DNA of 64,000 nucleotides from NCBI GenBank assembly GCA_900142905.1, contig FSRV01000001.1, forward strand, positions 2,232,001 through 2,296,000. Direction: 5' to 3'. Shown piece after piece: positions 27,633 through 36,531 of the stretch; position 1 is the first letter of the stretch; each line of letters starts with the position of its first letter. The notes beneath the pieces are model-generated. The model was given only the letters and a program-made list of their open reading frames with translations, was not told the DNA's origin and did no database searches. Source of the stretch: Burkholderia sp. GAS332. Lineage in GTDB: Bacteria; Pseudomonadota; Gammaproteobacteria; Burkholderiales; Burkholderiaceae. The position numbers and the translations under genes were made by a program.

Positions 27633-28846
27633 GAAGCGAAGTCCTCGGGATGCAGCGGCGGGATCGCACGGACTTTTTCGCCGGCGGTCACGGTGTGCAC
27701 GCCTTGCAGGACGACACGTTCACCGTCCTTGAGCCCCTGGCCGATCACGATCGTGCGCTCGTTGTAGCGCGTAACCGTCACACGGCGCAGCTCCAGTGTG
27801 CCGACGCCCGGCGTACCGGCTGCGGGCATACCGGCTCCGGGCGTACCGGCTCCGGGCGCGTTATCCGCAGCGCGCACGACCCACACGGCCGGCTGCGTGC
27901 CGTCGTGGAACAGCGCGGTGGCGGGCACGGTGAAGGAACGGCTCTCGCTCGCCGATGAGTTCGAGGGCGAGGCGGCGGCGAGTGCGATGTCGGCGGTCAT
28001 GCCGAGGCGCACGTCCGGGCCGGGATTGTCGAGCGTGAGTTTGGCGCGGTAAGTGCGGCTTTGCGGATCGGCGGCGGGCGACAGTTCGCGCACCCGCGCT
28101 TTGAAGCTGCGGCCCGGCAGTGCGGCCAGCGTCACCGTCGCGTTCTGCCCGATTGAGAGCGCGGCTAGCGCGCTTTCCGGCACGTCGCAGACGACGTCGA
28201 TATCGCCGCTCCATGCGAGGTTGTAGACGGCTTGTCCCGCGGAGACATTCTGGCCGGTGTCGGCCTGTTCGGCGGTGATCACGCCGGCGTGATCGGCAAT
28301 GAGCGTGGTGTACTGCAACTGGTCTTTCGACAGCGCCGCCTGCTGTGCGGCCTGGTCGCGCTGCGCGGCGGCAGACGCATAAGCGTTGGTGGTCTGTTCG
28401 AGCTGAGCGGGCGCGATCAGGTTTTCTTTCGCCTGGGCCTGGTCACGATCGAGTTGCTGCTTTGCATACACGAGACTGTGTTGCGCCGCTTCGAGTTGAG
28501 CCAGTGCACTGGCGGCATTCTTCTGCGCATCCGCCGGGTCGAGCCGGGCGACGATCTGCCCGTTTTTCACCACGTCGCCCAAACGGACGCGCCGTTCGAT
28601 GATCTTGCCGCCGACGCGAAACGATAGCGGGGTGGAATAACGCGCCTGCACGTCGCCGGGCAACGATGCCGCGGCCGTTGCGCTGCCGTCCGCGTGCACG
28701 GCGACGGCGACCACCGGACGTGGCTCAGGCGCAGCCGCTTCTTTCTTTGAGCACGCGGCTAGCGTGACGATACCGGCGAGAGTGAGGGCGAAGGCTGCGC
28801 GGCGCAGGCGCGCGGGACGGGCATACCGATGGAACTGCGGGCGCAT
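27629..28846 (-). CDS. RND efflux periplasmic adaptor lipoprotein (MFP)
   Basis: A 405-residue membrane fusion protein. A signal with lipobox LAAC (TLAGIVTLAAC) anchors it in the inner membrane. It contains the barrel-sandwich hybrid halves (LSFRVGGKIIERRVRLGDVVKNGQIVARLD) around a helical hairpin (about 100-175) and the beta-barrel region. Near the C-terminus lies a Gly/Pro/Ala insert (APGAGTPGAGMPAAGTPGVG) encoded by 15-bp repeats. I used ATG 28846; GTG 28879 is an alternative. First gene of the efflux operon, divergent from a TetR regulator. Confidence 0.87.
   Translation of the reverse strand: MRPQFHRYARPARLRRAAFALTLAGIVTLAACSKKEAAAPEPRPVVAVAVHADGSATAAASLPGDVQARYSTPLSFRVGGKIIERRVRLGDVVKNGQIVARLDPADAQKNAASALAQLEAAQHSLVYAKQQLDRDQAQAKENLIAPAQLEQTTNAYASAAAQRDQAAQQAALSKDQLQYTTLIADHAGVITAEQADTGQNVSAGQAVYNLAWSGDIDVVCDVPESALAALSIGQNATVTLAALPGRSFKARVRELSPAADPQSRTYRAKLTLDNPGPDVRLGMTADIALAAASPSNSSASESRSFTVPATALFHDGTQPAVWVVRAADNAPGAGTPGAGMPAAGTPGVGTLELRRVTVTRYNERTIVIGQGLKDGERVVLQGVHTVTAGEKVRAIPPLHPEDFAS
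27804..27862. repeat. 15-bp minisatellite inside the adaptor gene
   Basis: About four units of the type GGCGTACCGGCTCCG encode the Gly/Pro-rich insert of the adaptor protein. Unit number could change in frame because the period is a multiple of three. Confidence 0.7.
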
Positions 28847-29065
28847 CGCGGACGATGCGGGAGGACCGGGACGCTTCACAATTACCCCAACTGGAGACAG
28901 CGAACGAACACGGCAAGCCGCAGCGGCCCGCCAGCGAAGACGCGTGGGCCGAAACATGCAATTGGCATACGCATCTGACTTCGAATGATCGAATGCATTC
29001 TAATACACACCTGTATTTGAATGTTGTAGTGAATTGGAATTCTTTTCGGTGCTAGACTTGCGCCC
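28847..29065. promoter_or_regulatory. Divergent promoter/operator region of the efflux operon and TetR gene
   Basis: AT-rich near the TetR gene. It contains the perfect palindrome GAATGCATTC (28991-29000), an adjacent TTCGA...TCGAA dyad (about 28980-28993) and GAATTGGAATTC near 29031-29042. These are candidate operators of the divergent TetR-type repressor. The region 28850-28970 before it looks like unremarkable leader sequence. Confidence 0.5.
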
Positions 29066-29683
29066 ATGAAACGGCAACGACTTACCCGCGAGCAAAGTAA
29101 AGATCAGACGCGTCAGCGTCTGCTCGATGCTGCACAAGCGATTTTTATGAAGAAAGGCTTTGTCGCGGCGAGTGTCGAAGACATCGCCGGGGCGGCGGGT
29201 TATACACGCGGCGCGTTCTATTCGAACTTCCGCAGCAAGAACGAACTGTTCCTCGAACTACTGCGGCGCGACCACGAGACCATGCAGGCGGGCTTGCACG
29301 CCATCTTCGAAAACGCGGCGTCGCGCGAGGAGATGGAAGAGCGCGTGCTGCGCTACTACAGCAGCCTGCATCGGGAGAACAAGTGCTTCCTGCTGTGGGT
29401 GGAGGCGAAGCTGCTGGCCGTGCGTGACGGCCGCTTCCGGATACGCTTTAACGCGTTTACGCACGAGAAGCTCGAACAGTTGAGCGCGTACATCCGCGAA
29501 TTTTCGCTGCGCGTAGGCACGCCGCTACCGCTGCCGGCGGAGACACTGGCGATCGGCTTGATGGGGCTGTGCGACGGCGTGCAGTTTTTCTACACGGTCG
29601 ATCCGCAGAACGTGCCGGCGGAGAGGGCTGAAACGGTACTGGCGGGATTTTTCGCGCGCGTGGTGTTCGGACGCGACGCGTAA
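29066..29683 (+). CDS. TetR/AcrR-family repressor of the RND operon
   Basis: A 205-residue regulator. The TetR HTH is at about residues 17-62 (LLDAAQAIFMKKGFVAASVEDIAGAAGYTRGAFYSNF, split here by reading), with the recognition helix pattern YTRGAFYSNF typical of AcrR-like repressors. The C-terminal ligand domain is helical. Its position, divergent from the efflux operon with a shared 219-bp gap rich in dyads, makes it the probable local repressor that is released by pump substrates. Confidence 0.87.
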   Translation: MKRQRLTREQSKDQTRQRLLDAAQAIFMKKGFVAASVEDIAGAAGYTRGAFYSNFRSKNELFLELLRRDHETMQAGLHAIFENAASREEMEERVLRYYSSLHRENKCFLLWVEAKLLAVRDGRFRIRFNAFTHEKLEQLSAYIREFSLRVGTPLPLPAETLAIGLMGLCDGVQFFYTVDPQNVPAERAETVLAGFFARVVFGRDA

Positions 29684-29718
29684 TTACGTGACCCTATGGT
29701 GTGACGAATGCCGCTGAA

Positions 29719-29931
29719 TCAGTTCAACGGCAACTGCGCGCAGGCGTCCGCAACCGGTGTGGTGCAGGCGAACGAATATTGCCCGCTGTAGCGCAGGGCT
29801 TCTTCACCGACGTGCAAAACGACCTTGATGTCCGGGCACCGCTCGTAAGCGATGAAGGCCGAACAGGCCGCAGCGGACCAGCAAACCAGTGAAAACGCGA
29901 TTTTTTCGAGAAGCTGAAAACGATGTGGCAT
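29719..29931 (-). CDS. Small hypothetical protein with one membrane segment
   Basis: A 70-residue protein starting MPHRFQLLEK with a hydrophobic segment (IAFSLVCWSAAACSAFIAY) and four later Cys-containing positions (RCPDIK, YSFACTT, ADACAQ) that could form disulphides outside the membrane. AAAGGAAA lies 10 bases upstream of ATG 29931, which is why I preferred it to the longer frame from 30012. No family recognised. Confidence 0.55.
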   Translation of the reverse strand: MPHRFQLLEKIAFSLVCWSAAACSAFIAYERCPDIKVVLHVGEEALRYSGQYSFACTTPVADACAQLPLN

Positions 29932-30186
29932 AGCGATAGATTTCCTTTCGGGCGCTATGTTACCAGCATCTACGGGTTTATACCTACCTAATACCCGCAA
30001 TAAGCCTCGCAATAGTGTCGCGAGCGCCTCAGGAACCTGACGGGATTGTCATGTTCAGGTCAGGGTTGGGACATGATCGGGTCGATACAATCGAATCGTT
30101 GGGCAAATCCGCGCGCACCTTGCCGCGCGGGTCGACACAGGCGGCAGCGTTGCGCCGGCCCGGCGTTACCGAGGCAGGAGTCGTCC

Positions 30187-31236
30187 ATGAATCAATTGCA
30201 GTCGATGCGCGTATTCGTCAAGGTGGCCGACCTGGGCAGTTTCGTGCGCGCGGCCGGTGCGCTGGATCTTTCCACTGCTGTCGTCACGCGCCATGTCGCA
30301 GACCTGGAAGCGCGCCTCGGCACGCGGCTGCTCAATCGCACGACGCGCCGTCTTTCTCTGACCGAATCCGGCACGACCTATCTGGAACGGGTGCGCCACA
30401 TTCTCGACGACCTGGAAGGCGTCGAGCAGATGGTGGTGGCGCGCAATCACGAACCGGTCGGGACCTTGCGCATCGTCGCGCCGGTGGTGTTCGGGCTGCA
30501 TAGCCTGGCGCCGGTGGTGCAGACGTACGCCGCGCGCTATCCAGATGTGAAGCCTGACGTCACGCTGGCGGATCGCCACGTCGATCTGGTGGAAGAAGGT
30601 TTTGACGTCGGCATCATGGTCGCGCGGCAGATGCGCAGCGCGAGCATTGTCACGCGGCGGCTGACCACCGGTTATATGACGGTGTGCGCGACGCCCGCGT
30701 ATCTGGAGCAGCACGGTACGCCGACCTGCCCGGAAGATCTGTTGACGCATCCGTGCCTGAGCCGGCCAGCCGAGCAGGGCGGCGACGAAAAGGTGTTCAC
30801 CGGGCCGCAGGGTGAAGTCCGCGTCAAGCCCACCAACGCGATTGCGGCGAACAACACCGAGATGCTGAGGCAGTTCGCCCTGCTGGGCATGGGCGTAGCG
30901 ATTTTGCCGAGCTACCTGATCGGCCGCGATCTGGCGTCCGGGCGCCTTGTGCCGCTGCTGACCGACTACCGTCTGCCGCAAGTCGAAATCACGATTGCCT
31001 ATCCAAGCCGGCTACATTTGCCGGCGAAAGTGCGCACCTTTATCGATCACCTTGTCGCGCATTTCCAGCGAGCCGACGAGCACGCGAGCGATCCACGCGC
31101 CAGGATGCCGCGGCGTGCCGTTGCCGGCTCGCCGGCTTACGCCGCTGATCTGCCGGTCTCCGCCTTGCCGGGCGATGTGGCGCGGGCGAAGCCCCACGCT
31201 GCGCGCGCGCGAATCGTGGTGGCGTCACCGCTTTGA
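30187..31236 (+). CDS. LysR-family transcriptional regulator
   Basis: A 349-residue regulator. The N-terminal winged HTH reads MNQLQSMRVFVKVADLGSF and continues with the common LNRTTRRLSLTESG (about 48-61). The co-inducer domain (about 90-290) is of the type that acts on aromatic or small acid ligands. The C-terminus has a tail of about 55 residues beyond the usual end, rich in Arg and Ala. The start ATG 30187 follows GGCAGGAG. Its target is uncertain, as the neighbouring cupin gene is convergent with it. Confidence 0.85.
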   Translation: MNQLQSMRVFVKVADLGSFVRAAGALDLSTAVVTRHVADLEARLGTRLLNRTTRRLSLTESGTTYLERVRHILDDLEGVEQMVVARNHEPVGTLRIVAPVVFGLHSLAPVVQTYAARYPDVKPDVTLADRHVDLVEEGFDVGIMVARQMRSASIVTRRLTTGYMTVCATPAYLEQHGTPTCPEDLLTHPCLSRPAEQGGDEKVFTGPQGEVRVKPTNAIAANNTEMLRQFALLGMGVAILPSYLIGRDLASGRLVPLLTDYRLPQVEITIAYPSRLHLPAKVRTFIDHLVAHFQRADEHASDPRARMPRRAVAGSPAYAADLPVSALPGDVARAKPHAARARIVVASPL

Positions 31237-31280
31237 CGGGTGTGCGGCACGAGGGAGCCTGAAACGAGCCGCATGCCTGC

Positions 31281-31670
31281 CTAGATCCACACGTCGTTCG
31301 CCGCGGTGCGTTCGTTGCTTTCTTCACCGGTATTCTTCACGCCACGTGGCTCGATCAGTAGGAGCTTGACTTCGCGTTCGGCGTACGGCTTGTGCTCCGT
31401 GCCTTTGGGCACCACGAACATTTCTCCTGCCGAGAGCAGCACGGATCCATCGCGCAGGTCGATGCGCAACTGCCCGTCGAGCACGATAAACGTTTCGTCC
31501 GTGTCGGCATGTTCGTGCCAGACAAAGTCGCCTTCGATGCGCACCAGCTTGAACTGGTAGTCGTTCATCTCCGCGACGACGCGCGGTTGCCATTGGTCGT
31601 TGATGAGCTGCAGCTTTTCAGCGAAGTTGATGGCGCGGTGGGGCCGTTGAATCGCTTCATGGGTGGACAT
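31281..31670 (-). CDS. Cupin-domain protein
   Basis: A 129-residue single-cupin protein. The first cupin motif, WHEHADTDETFIVLDGQLRI (about 51-70), contains the His, His and Glu metal ligands, and PKGTEHKPYA carries the fourth His. The likely metal is iron, zinc or manganese. It may be an isomerase, dioxygenase or simple binding protein; no specific reaction can be assigned. A strong ribosome binding site (AGGAGGAGC) precedes ATG 31670. The upstream gene on the same strand is an AraC regulator. Confidence 0.8.
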   Translation of the reverse strand: MSTHEAIQRPHRAINFAEKLQLINDQWQPRVVAEMNDYQFKLVRIEGDFVWHEHADTDETFIVLDGQLRIDLRDGSVLLSAGEMFVVPKGTEHKPYAEREVKLLLIEPRGVKNTGEESNERTAANDVWI

Positions 31671-31788
31671 CGAGGTGCTCCTCCTGAGGGGTAGGTGTCA
31701 GGCGCGAGCGTAGGGCGGAAGGCGCTATCGGGTCTTGTACGTTTGTGCGCGCGTCTGCCCGGCGGTGAGCTATCCGTCGCGTTGCCGC

Positions 31789-32676
31789 TTAGCGCGTGCC
31801 GCGCGTCGAGGGGCCCAGCATTTTGAGCCAATGTGCCGGCGCAACGCCCCACGCGCGCTTGAAGTGCCGCGTCATATGGCTCTGGTCGGTGAAGCCGGCC
31901 GCCGCCGATGCGTCCGCGAGCGACACGCCCTGAACCGCGAGTCGGCGCACGAGATCGAGTCGGCGCATGGTCAGATAACGGTGCGGACTCGTGCCGAACA
32001 GCGCACGAAAATCCCGCGACAAACTCCAGCGGTCGCGGCCAGCGGCGGCCGCCAGTTCGTCGAGCGTGACCGCGCGATCGAGCGAGCCAAGCATATACTC
32101 GCGGGCCCGCTCCGCCGCGCGGTAATCCACCGGCCGGCGCGTCGCCGTCGCCGCACCTGCCACTGCGTCCAGCGCGATGGCCAGATCGTAAAGCGCGTCG
32201 TCCTGTTCGAGCGAATCGATGGCGCGGTCCATGGTGCGCAACAGGCTTTCGGTGGCCGCAAAGAGACGCGGGTCGTTCGACAAGCCGCCTTCGAGGAATG
32301 GCAGCGGCTTGCCGCCGAGCGCCTGCTGGAACAGCGCCGGGTCGACGTAAATCATCCGGTAGTGAAAGCCGTCGCGGGTGCCGGCCTGGCCGTCATGCGG
32401 TTCATCGGGATGCAGCACCATCGTGCCACCCGGCAAGCTGTTACGCATGCTGCCGCGATAGCGGAAGCTCTGCACGCCTGCCAGCGTGCGGCCGATCGCA
32501 TAGGTATCGTGCCGGTGCATGGCATAGCCGGCATGATGAAAGAAGGCTTCGATTCGCTCAATGCCGCTCGCGCCGCCCGAATGCGGCGAGCGATGAATCC
32601 AGTCAGCAGCAGCTCGCGGCTCTGACGAACACGAACCCGGCGACGAACCCGGTGTTAAGCGGGACTTTCCGCTCAT
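31789..32676 (-). CDS. AraC-family transcriptional regulator
   Basis: A 295-residue regulator. The N-terminal half is a cupin-like sensor (FFHHAGYAMHRHDTYAIGRT, with the typical His pair), and the C-terminal about 100 residues hold two HTH motifs, including SLADASAAAGFTDQSHMTRHFKRAWG. The ATG (32676) overlaps the stop of the DUF2795 gene (32673) by four bases, so the two are co-translated. It may control the cupin gene that follows or remote sites. Confidence 0.85.
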   Translation of the reverse strand: MSGKSRLTPGSSPGSCSSEPRAAADWIHRSPHSGGASGIERIEAFFHHAGYAMHRHDTYAIGRTLAGVQSFRYRGSMRNSLPGGTMVLHPDEPHDGQAGTRDGFHYRMIYVDPALFQQALGGKPLPFLEGGLSNDPRLFAATESLLRTMDRAIDSLEQDDALYDLAIALDAVAGAATATRRPVDYRAAERAREYMLGSLDRAVTLDELAAAAGRDRWSLSRDFRALFGTSPHRYLTMRRLDLVRRLAVQGVSLADASAAAGFTDQSHMTRHFKRAWGVAPAHWLKMLGPSTRGTR

Positions 32677-32903
32677 GCCCCCAGACCCGGCCCGTAATTG
32701 CCGCCGATCAGGCGCGTGATCGACGTCACGTCGGCGTAATCCTGTTCCGGCAACCCGTCGAGCATCGACAACAGTTCGTTGCTCGCGCCGGCTTCGCGCG
32801 CGGCTTCGACTAGCGCATCCTTGTAAGTCGGAAAACGGATTTCTTGCAGAATGTCGGCGATCTGGAGATCAATCGATTCGCCGGGAATAGCCGATGCAGT
32901 CAT
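32673..32903 (-). CDS. DUF2795-like small protein
   Basis: A 76-residue acidic helical protein starting MTASAIPGESIDLQ. The pattern FPTYKDALVEAAREAGASNELLSMLDGLPEQDYADVTSIT (read over about residues 24-63) matches my memory of DUF2795 proteins, whose role is unknown. ATG 32903 is preceded by AGGAG. It overlaps the AraC gene by ATGA and so is its translational partner, an arrangement that suggests a common function. Confidence 0.65.
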   Translation of the reverse strand: MTASAIPGESIDLQIADILQEIRFPTYKDALVEAAREAGASNELLSMLDGLPEQDYADVTSITRLIGGNYGPGLGA

Positions 32904-32926
32904 GCAAGCGCTCCTGGGGGCGGGTT

Positions 32927-33181
32927 TCAGGTCTGTAGGTGTTCGTTCTGGCCCGTGAAGCTTCGCTCCAGATGCCGCGACTTGGGCAACGCGATGAATT
33001 GCCATTGTTGCGGACGGTTGTCGTCCGTGACAGCGACGTCCGGCGCCGCCGGGGCGACGGGTGCAGCGTTGGCGCGTTCGGCAAGGCTATTGGCGGACGT
33101 GCTGTCCGTGGCGGTATGAACCGGCGCGGCAAAACACGAAGCTGACAGCGTCACCATGGTCAACAGTGTCGAGGTTTTCAT
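32927..33181 (-). CDS. Small secreted protein (hypothetical)
   Basis: An 84-residue protein with a signal peptide (MKTSTLLTMVTLSASCFA, cleavage after about residue 19) and a short Ala/Pro-rich mature part ending in QWQFIALPKSRHLERSF. AGGAGG lies 7 bases before ATG 33181. No family recognised. It lies 23 bp upstream of the DUF2795 gene on the same strand and may be in its operon. Confidence 0.6.
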   Translation of the reverse strand: MKTSTLLTMVTLSASCFAAPVHTATDSTSANSLAERANAAPVAPAAPDVAVTDDNRPQQWQFIALPKSRHLERSFTGQNEHLQT

Positions 33182-33440
33182 CGCCCGACCTCCTAAGCTC
33201 ATGCGGCGCTAACAGTTGAGCGAGCGCTGTGCCGTCCCCGCGTCGAAAGGAAGGCGCAACCTACACGCGGCGTTGCCCGATGCGGGCGACGTGCATCTAC
33301 CATCTTAGATGGCAAACGGCTGCGGCGCGCGCGCAAAAGAGACAAAACCTCATTGTAGATTTCACATGATGGCAGGAAAAAGGTAACGCCGTCGCGAACG
33401 GTCGTACCACATTGATGTTGCGGCGCAATAAGCCGCTCGT

Positions 33441-34778
33441 CTAGCGCAGCACCTCGAAGCGCGTCCACGGCCACGACGGCCGGTCGCGCATATAGCCGTT
33501 GAGCCAGTTCCACTGCGGATGGCGCTTCATGAACGCCTGAGCGTCGAATGGGCGGCCGCACGGATGTCCCCAGCGCGCGGTGAAGGCCATGGTGCGCGCC
33601 ATGTCGCTGTCGACCACTTTGCCGTCGTTGGCGCCCCACGGATTGAATGGCCCCTGGTCGGAACCGCCGAAGCGCGCGTCGTCCAGTTCCAGATGCCCGC
33701 AGATGGTGCGCGAGCACGGGTTGTCGTTGCGGTCGAGATAAACGTCGTGATGGTCGGCGATCATCTCTTTCGCGAGTTCGACGTCGATCTTGCCGTGATG
33801 CATTTCTTCGAGCTGCATGAAGCGCAAGCGGCGCGCGCCGTTCTTGCGCACGTCCGTATAGTCTTCGCCTTCGCCAATGCATTCCTGGTTGCGGATCTTC
33901 AGATCGGTCGCGGTGTTGTAACCGCTATAGAAGCCGTTCTTCGTACTCTCGAAACCGGAATAGTGCAGCCCGAGTTCGTAGCGCGCGATCTCGCCGGTCT
34001 TGGTGTCGCCGAGCAGCCAGCTGTTCGCATAGCCGCCGTTATTGGCGACCGCGAACATCTCGCACCATTCGCCGATGTTGTTGGCGTATTGTGACGCGCG
34101 CCGCGAGCGATAGAACTCCGGTGCACCCGCTGCGTTGTAGCCGGCAAAGTTGGAAATGGTGGTTTCAGTGACCATCAGGCCGGCTTCGGTAACCCAGAAA
34201 TCGGTGAGGCTGGAGATGCAGCCCGGCAGGCCCTGCATCAGGATGCGGTTGCCGCGATCCGGCACGATGTCGAACACAACGTTGAATGCGTCGCCCGCGG
34301 CGTAGCGGTCCCACGAATTGTGCGCCATCACGATGCGGCCGTCCCGGGTGGCATTGCCGGTGGCGATGAACGCGCTGCAATGATGGCCGCGGCGTCCGCG
34401 CCACGGTTTCAGGCCGAGCTGCGGTTGCTGGGCCGCCGCATGACTCGGCCACCAGCTTTGCAGCAGATCCATATAACCGTTCCAGGCCAGCACTTCGGCG
34501 AACGGCAGCTTCGCGCCGTCGGCGATGCCCTGGATTTCGTCGGCGAATTCAGTGTCGAGTTTGTTGGCGAACTGGGACACGGCGGCGTCGACGAAGGTAT
34601 CGAAGTCTTCGCCGGTATCCCATTTCGCGAGGTAGCGGGCGGTGTGGATCGCGTTCTGGATTTCAGTGGCGAGCAACTGGCCGTGCTGCTCGCCGCGATC
34701 GTACGGCTCACCTTCGATATGCAGGAAGATCCAGCCCGCCTGGTCGCGGCGTACGGCATCGAGGGACGGTTCGCTCAT
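33441..34778 (-). CDS. C45-type / phospholipase B-like Ntn hydrolase
   Basis: This 445-residue protein has an N-terminal region rich in acidic residues (EQHGQLLATEIQNAIH) and an internal Cys nucleophile context, GHHCSAFIATGNATRDGRIVMAHN (Cys about residue 133). That context resembles acyl-CoA:6-APA acyltransferase-like (C45) and phospholipase B-like enzymes, which self-cleave before the Cys. No signal peptide is seen. ATG 34778 follows GGAG. The substrate is unknown; an amide or acyl ester is likely. It stands alone. Confidence 0.65.
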   Translation of the reverse strand: MSEPSLDAVRRDQAGWIFLHIEGEPYDRGEQHGQLLATEIQNAIHTARYLAKWDTGEDFDTFVDAAVSQFANKLDTEFADEIQGIADGAKLPFAEVLAWNGYMDLLQSWWPSHAAAQQPQLGLKPWRGRRGHHCSAFIATGNATRDGRIVMAHNSWDRYAAGDAFNVVFDIVPDRGNRILMQGLPGCISSLTDFWVTEAGLMVTETTISNFAGYNAAGAPEFYRSRRASQYANNIGEWCEMFAVANNGGYANSWLLGDTKTGEIARYELGLHYSGFESTKNGFYSGYNTATDLKIRNQECIGEGEDYTDVRKNGARRLRFMQLEEMHHGKIDVELAKEMIADHHDVYLDRNDNPCSRTICGHLELDDARFGGSDQGPFNPWGANDGKVVDSDMARTMAFTARWGHPCGRPFDAQAFMKRHPQWNWLNGYMRDRPSWPWTRFEVLR

Positions 34779-35017
34779 CTTCGCTCCGATCGAGATCGAA
34801 GGGCGGGCGTCTCGGTGCGCCCGTCCTGGCGTAACGCGCGCTGCTTGCAATCGCTGCAGCGGTTTTCCCATTGTAGAGAATCTGCCGCGCTTTGCACCGG
34901 CTGCGGTCGGCGCATGGGTGAGGCACCGCGCATTGCCGCGCGGGCTCGATGAACGATTCAGCGATCAAGCGGGGCAGTGGCCGAATATCTGCGCCAGAAT
35001 GATCAGTCTTTAATATT

Positions 35018-35051
35018 CCAGAAGCACCAACGTTACCGTCAGTGCTTCTGG
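35018..35051 (-). terminator. Terminator-like hairpin after the DUF1996 gene
   Basis: A perfect 10-bp stem CCAGAAGCAC/GTGCTTCTGG with a 14-base loop, followed on the minus strand by an AT-rich stretch (AATATTAAAG). It lies 28 bp beyond the stop of the DUF1996 gene and marks the edge of the AT-richer island. Confidence 0.65.
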
Positions 35052-35079
35052 CGGTATTGCTCAGGTGATAAAAATCAGG

Positions 35080-36531
35080 TTATTCGGGTTGCACGCCAAC
35101 GACCATCAGCTGTGGCGAATAATGTGTGCCTTTTGCACCAAAGGTGTAAATATCGTCGTGATTTTGGGTGTCGCCACCGACGCAAAATGCAATTTGCTGT
35201 TGCCCTGCCTGCTGTGCCTGTTTAACCATGCTGGTTACATCGAAGTCGCGATACTGATCCTTTTCATCGAGATACATGCTCGCATAGGGTTTGTAAGTGC
35301 AAGCGGGATGATTATTCCATGTCACGCTATTTTCATCCCAGTCCGTTGATGTCTGATAAATATAAATAATCTGTGCGCCACTCGACGTACTTCTTCCACC
35401 ATAGAGATGAACCGTATATTTAAACAAGGCACTTTCTTCTGCAGAGTAGGACGTTGGCACAGGTGGGATCTGATATTTTAGTAAAGTTATTTTTTCAGGA
35501 TTGTTGTTCTCCGCGGCGTTGGAGATATCTCCCTGCACTAATAATTGATCACTTCCACCAAAATTCCGGCCGCTGTCATCTTTGTTGCTGACATAGGTAT
35601 CGGCGATGGGGTCAACGTAGAGGTAAGGCATATAGCTTGTGCAGTCATAGTTATTGTTCATGCAGCGTTCGGTCATAAAATTCGCCGCAGCTGGCGCCCA
35701 GCCATTGATGAAATCACCATGCGCTGTATAAATACTTCCCCATTGATCAATGCGCTGGTCACCGTTCATGATGGGATCTAACGACAGTTGAACTTTACTC
35801 AGGTCCAGAGAGGCTGCGCCGGGGAATAAATAGGCGACATTCATATTGACCGTCGGGATATGTTTCGGATAATCAGCCGGGCAGGCCCCGCTGGCATCCG
35901 CATAAACCGCATTGGATTGATGAGTCGCATCTGACGGTTTTGCAGCGATAGTTTTACCATCCCAGCAGTTCGGAAACTGAATGGCAATATCGAGCTGTAT
36001 TGGTTCACTGGTCGAGGGCGGCAAGCAGGTTCGCTCAGCGTCGTGGCTATAACCTTTGCCATCATTGCACAGGAAGTTAATATAAGGATTAGGTGCGGTC
36101 CCTTTGTGATCCCCGGCCAGCAGCTGTAAACCCGGTGGAAATGAGGTTAGTGGATTCTCGGTGCTGTTTACCGTTTGATAATATGTTTTCTGATATGCGG
36201 GACGTACTTCCGTTTCATCGGGCAATCTTAGGGAGGGTGCCCAGTAAGCCGATGAGTCAGCGAGGTCGGTACAGGTGGTGGTGGGTGATGCTTGCAGGCC
36301 GGCATAGGTTGATGACGCATTGGTACCAGTATTGCCAAAAAAATCATGCCACATTGCATGGCCCGGCATTCCGAACATCAAAATGGCGTCATCACCCAAA
36401 GTATGGCTATAAGCACATTGGACGCTGGTTTGATAATTGTCCGCATAGGCAGATAATGGGGCCATGCATAGGCTGCCGACGGAGATGAATAAGCCGTAGA
36501 TATATCGATTCGTGCTTTTTATGATTTTCAT
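35080..36531 (-). CDS. Secreted DUF1996 protein with C-terminal CBM96/DNRLRE-like domain
   Basis: A 483-residue exported protein. The signal peptide ends at about residue 31 (MAPLSAYADN). Residues about 50-260 match the DUF1996 pattern seen in fungal and actinobacterial proteins: GHAMWHDFFGN, TTCTDLADSSAYWAPSL, FPNCWDGK, and ACPADYPKHIP. From about 310 a second domain (DTYVSNKDDSGRNFGGSDQLL, then TDWDENSVTWNNHP) matches CBM96/DNRLRE-type carbohydrate- or surface-binding domains. No catalytic motif known to me is visible. The gene is clearly AT-richer than its neighbours and uses codons with A/T third bases often, which points to horizontal transfer. Confidence 0.75.
   Translation of the reverse strand: MKIIKSTNRYIYGLFISVGSLCMAPLSAYADNYQTSVQCAYSHTLGDDAILMFGMPGHAMWHDFFGNTGTNASSTYAGLQASPTTTCTDLADSSAYWAPSLRLPDETEVRPAYQKTYYQTVNSTENPLTSFPPGLQLLAGDHKGTAPNPYINFLCNDGKGYSHDAERTCLPPSTSEPIQLDIAIQFPNCWDGKTIAAKPSDATHQSNAVYADASGACPADYPKHIPTVNMNVAYLFPGAASLDLSKVQLSLDPIMNGDQRIDQWGSIYTAHGDFINGWAPAAANFMTERCMNNNYDCTSYMPYLYVDPIADTYVSNKDDSGRNFGGSDQLLVQGDISNAAENNNPEKITLLKYQIPPVPTSYSAEESALFKYTVHLYGGRSTSSGAQIIYIYQTSTDWDENSVTWNNHPACTYKPYASMYLDEKDQYRDFDVTSMVKQAQQAGQQQIAFCVGGDTQNHDDIYTFGAKGTHYSPQLMVVGVQPE

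Noticed and set aside
30046..30186. Upstream extension of the LysR frame
   Set aside because: The added 47 residues have no LysR content. The ATG at 30187 with GGCAGGAG gives the standard N-terminus.
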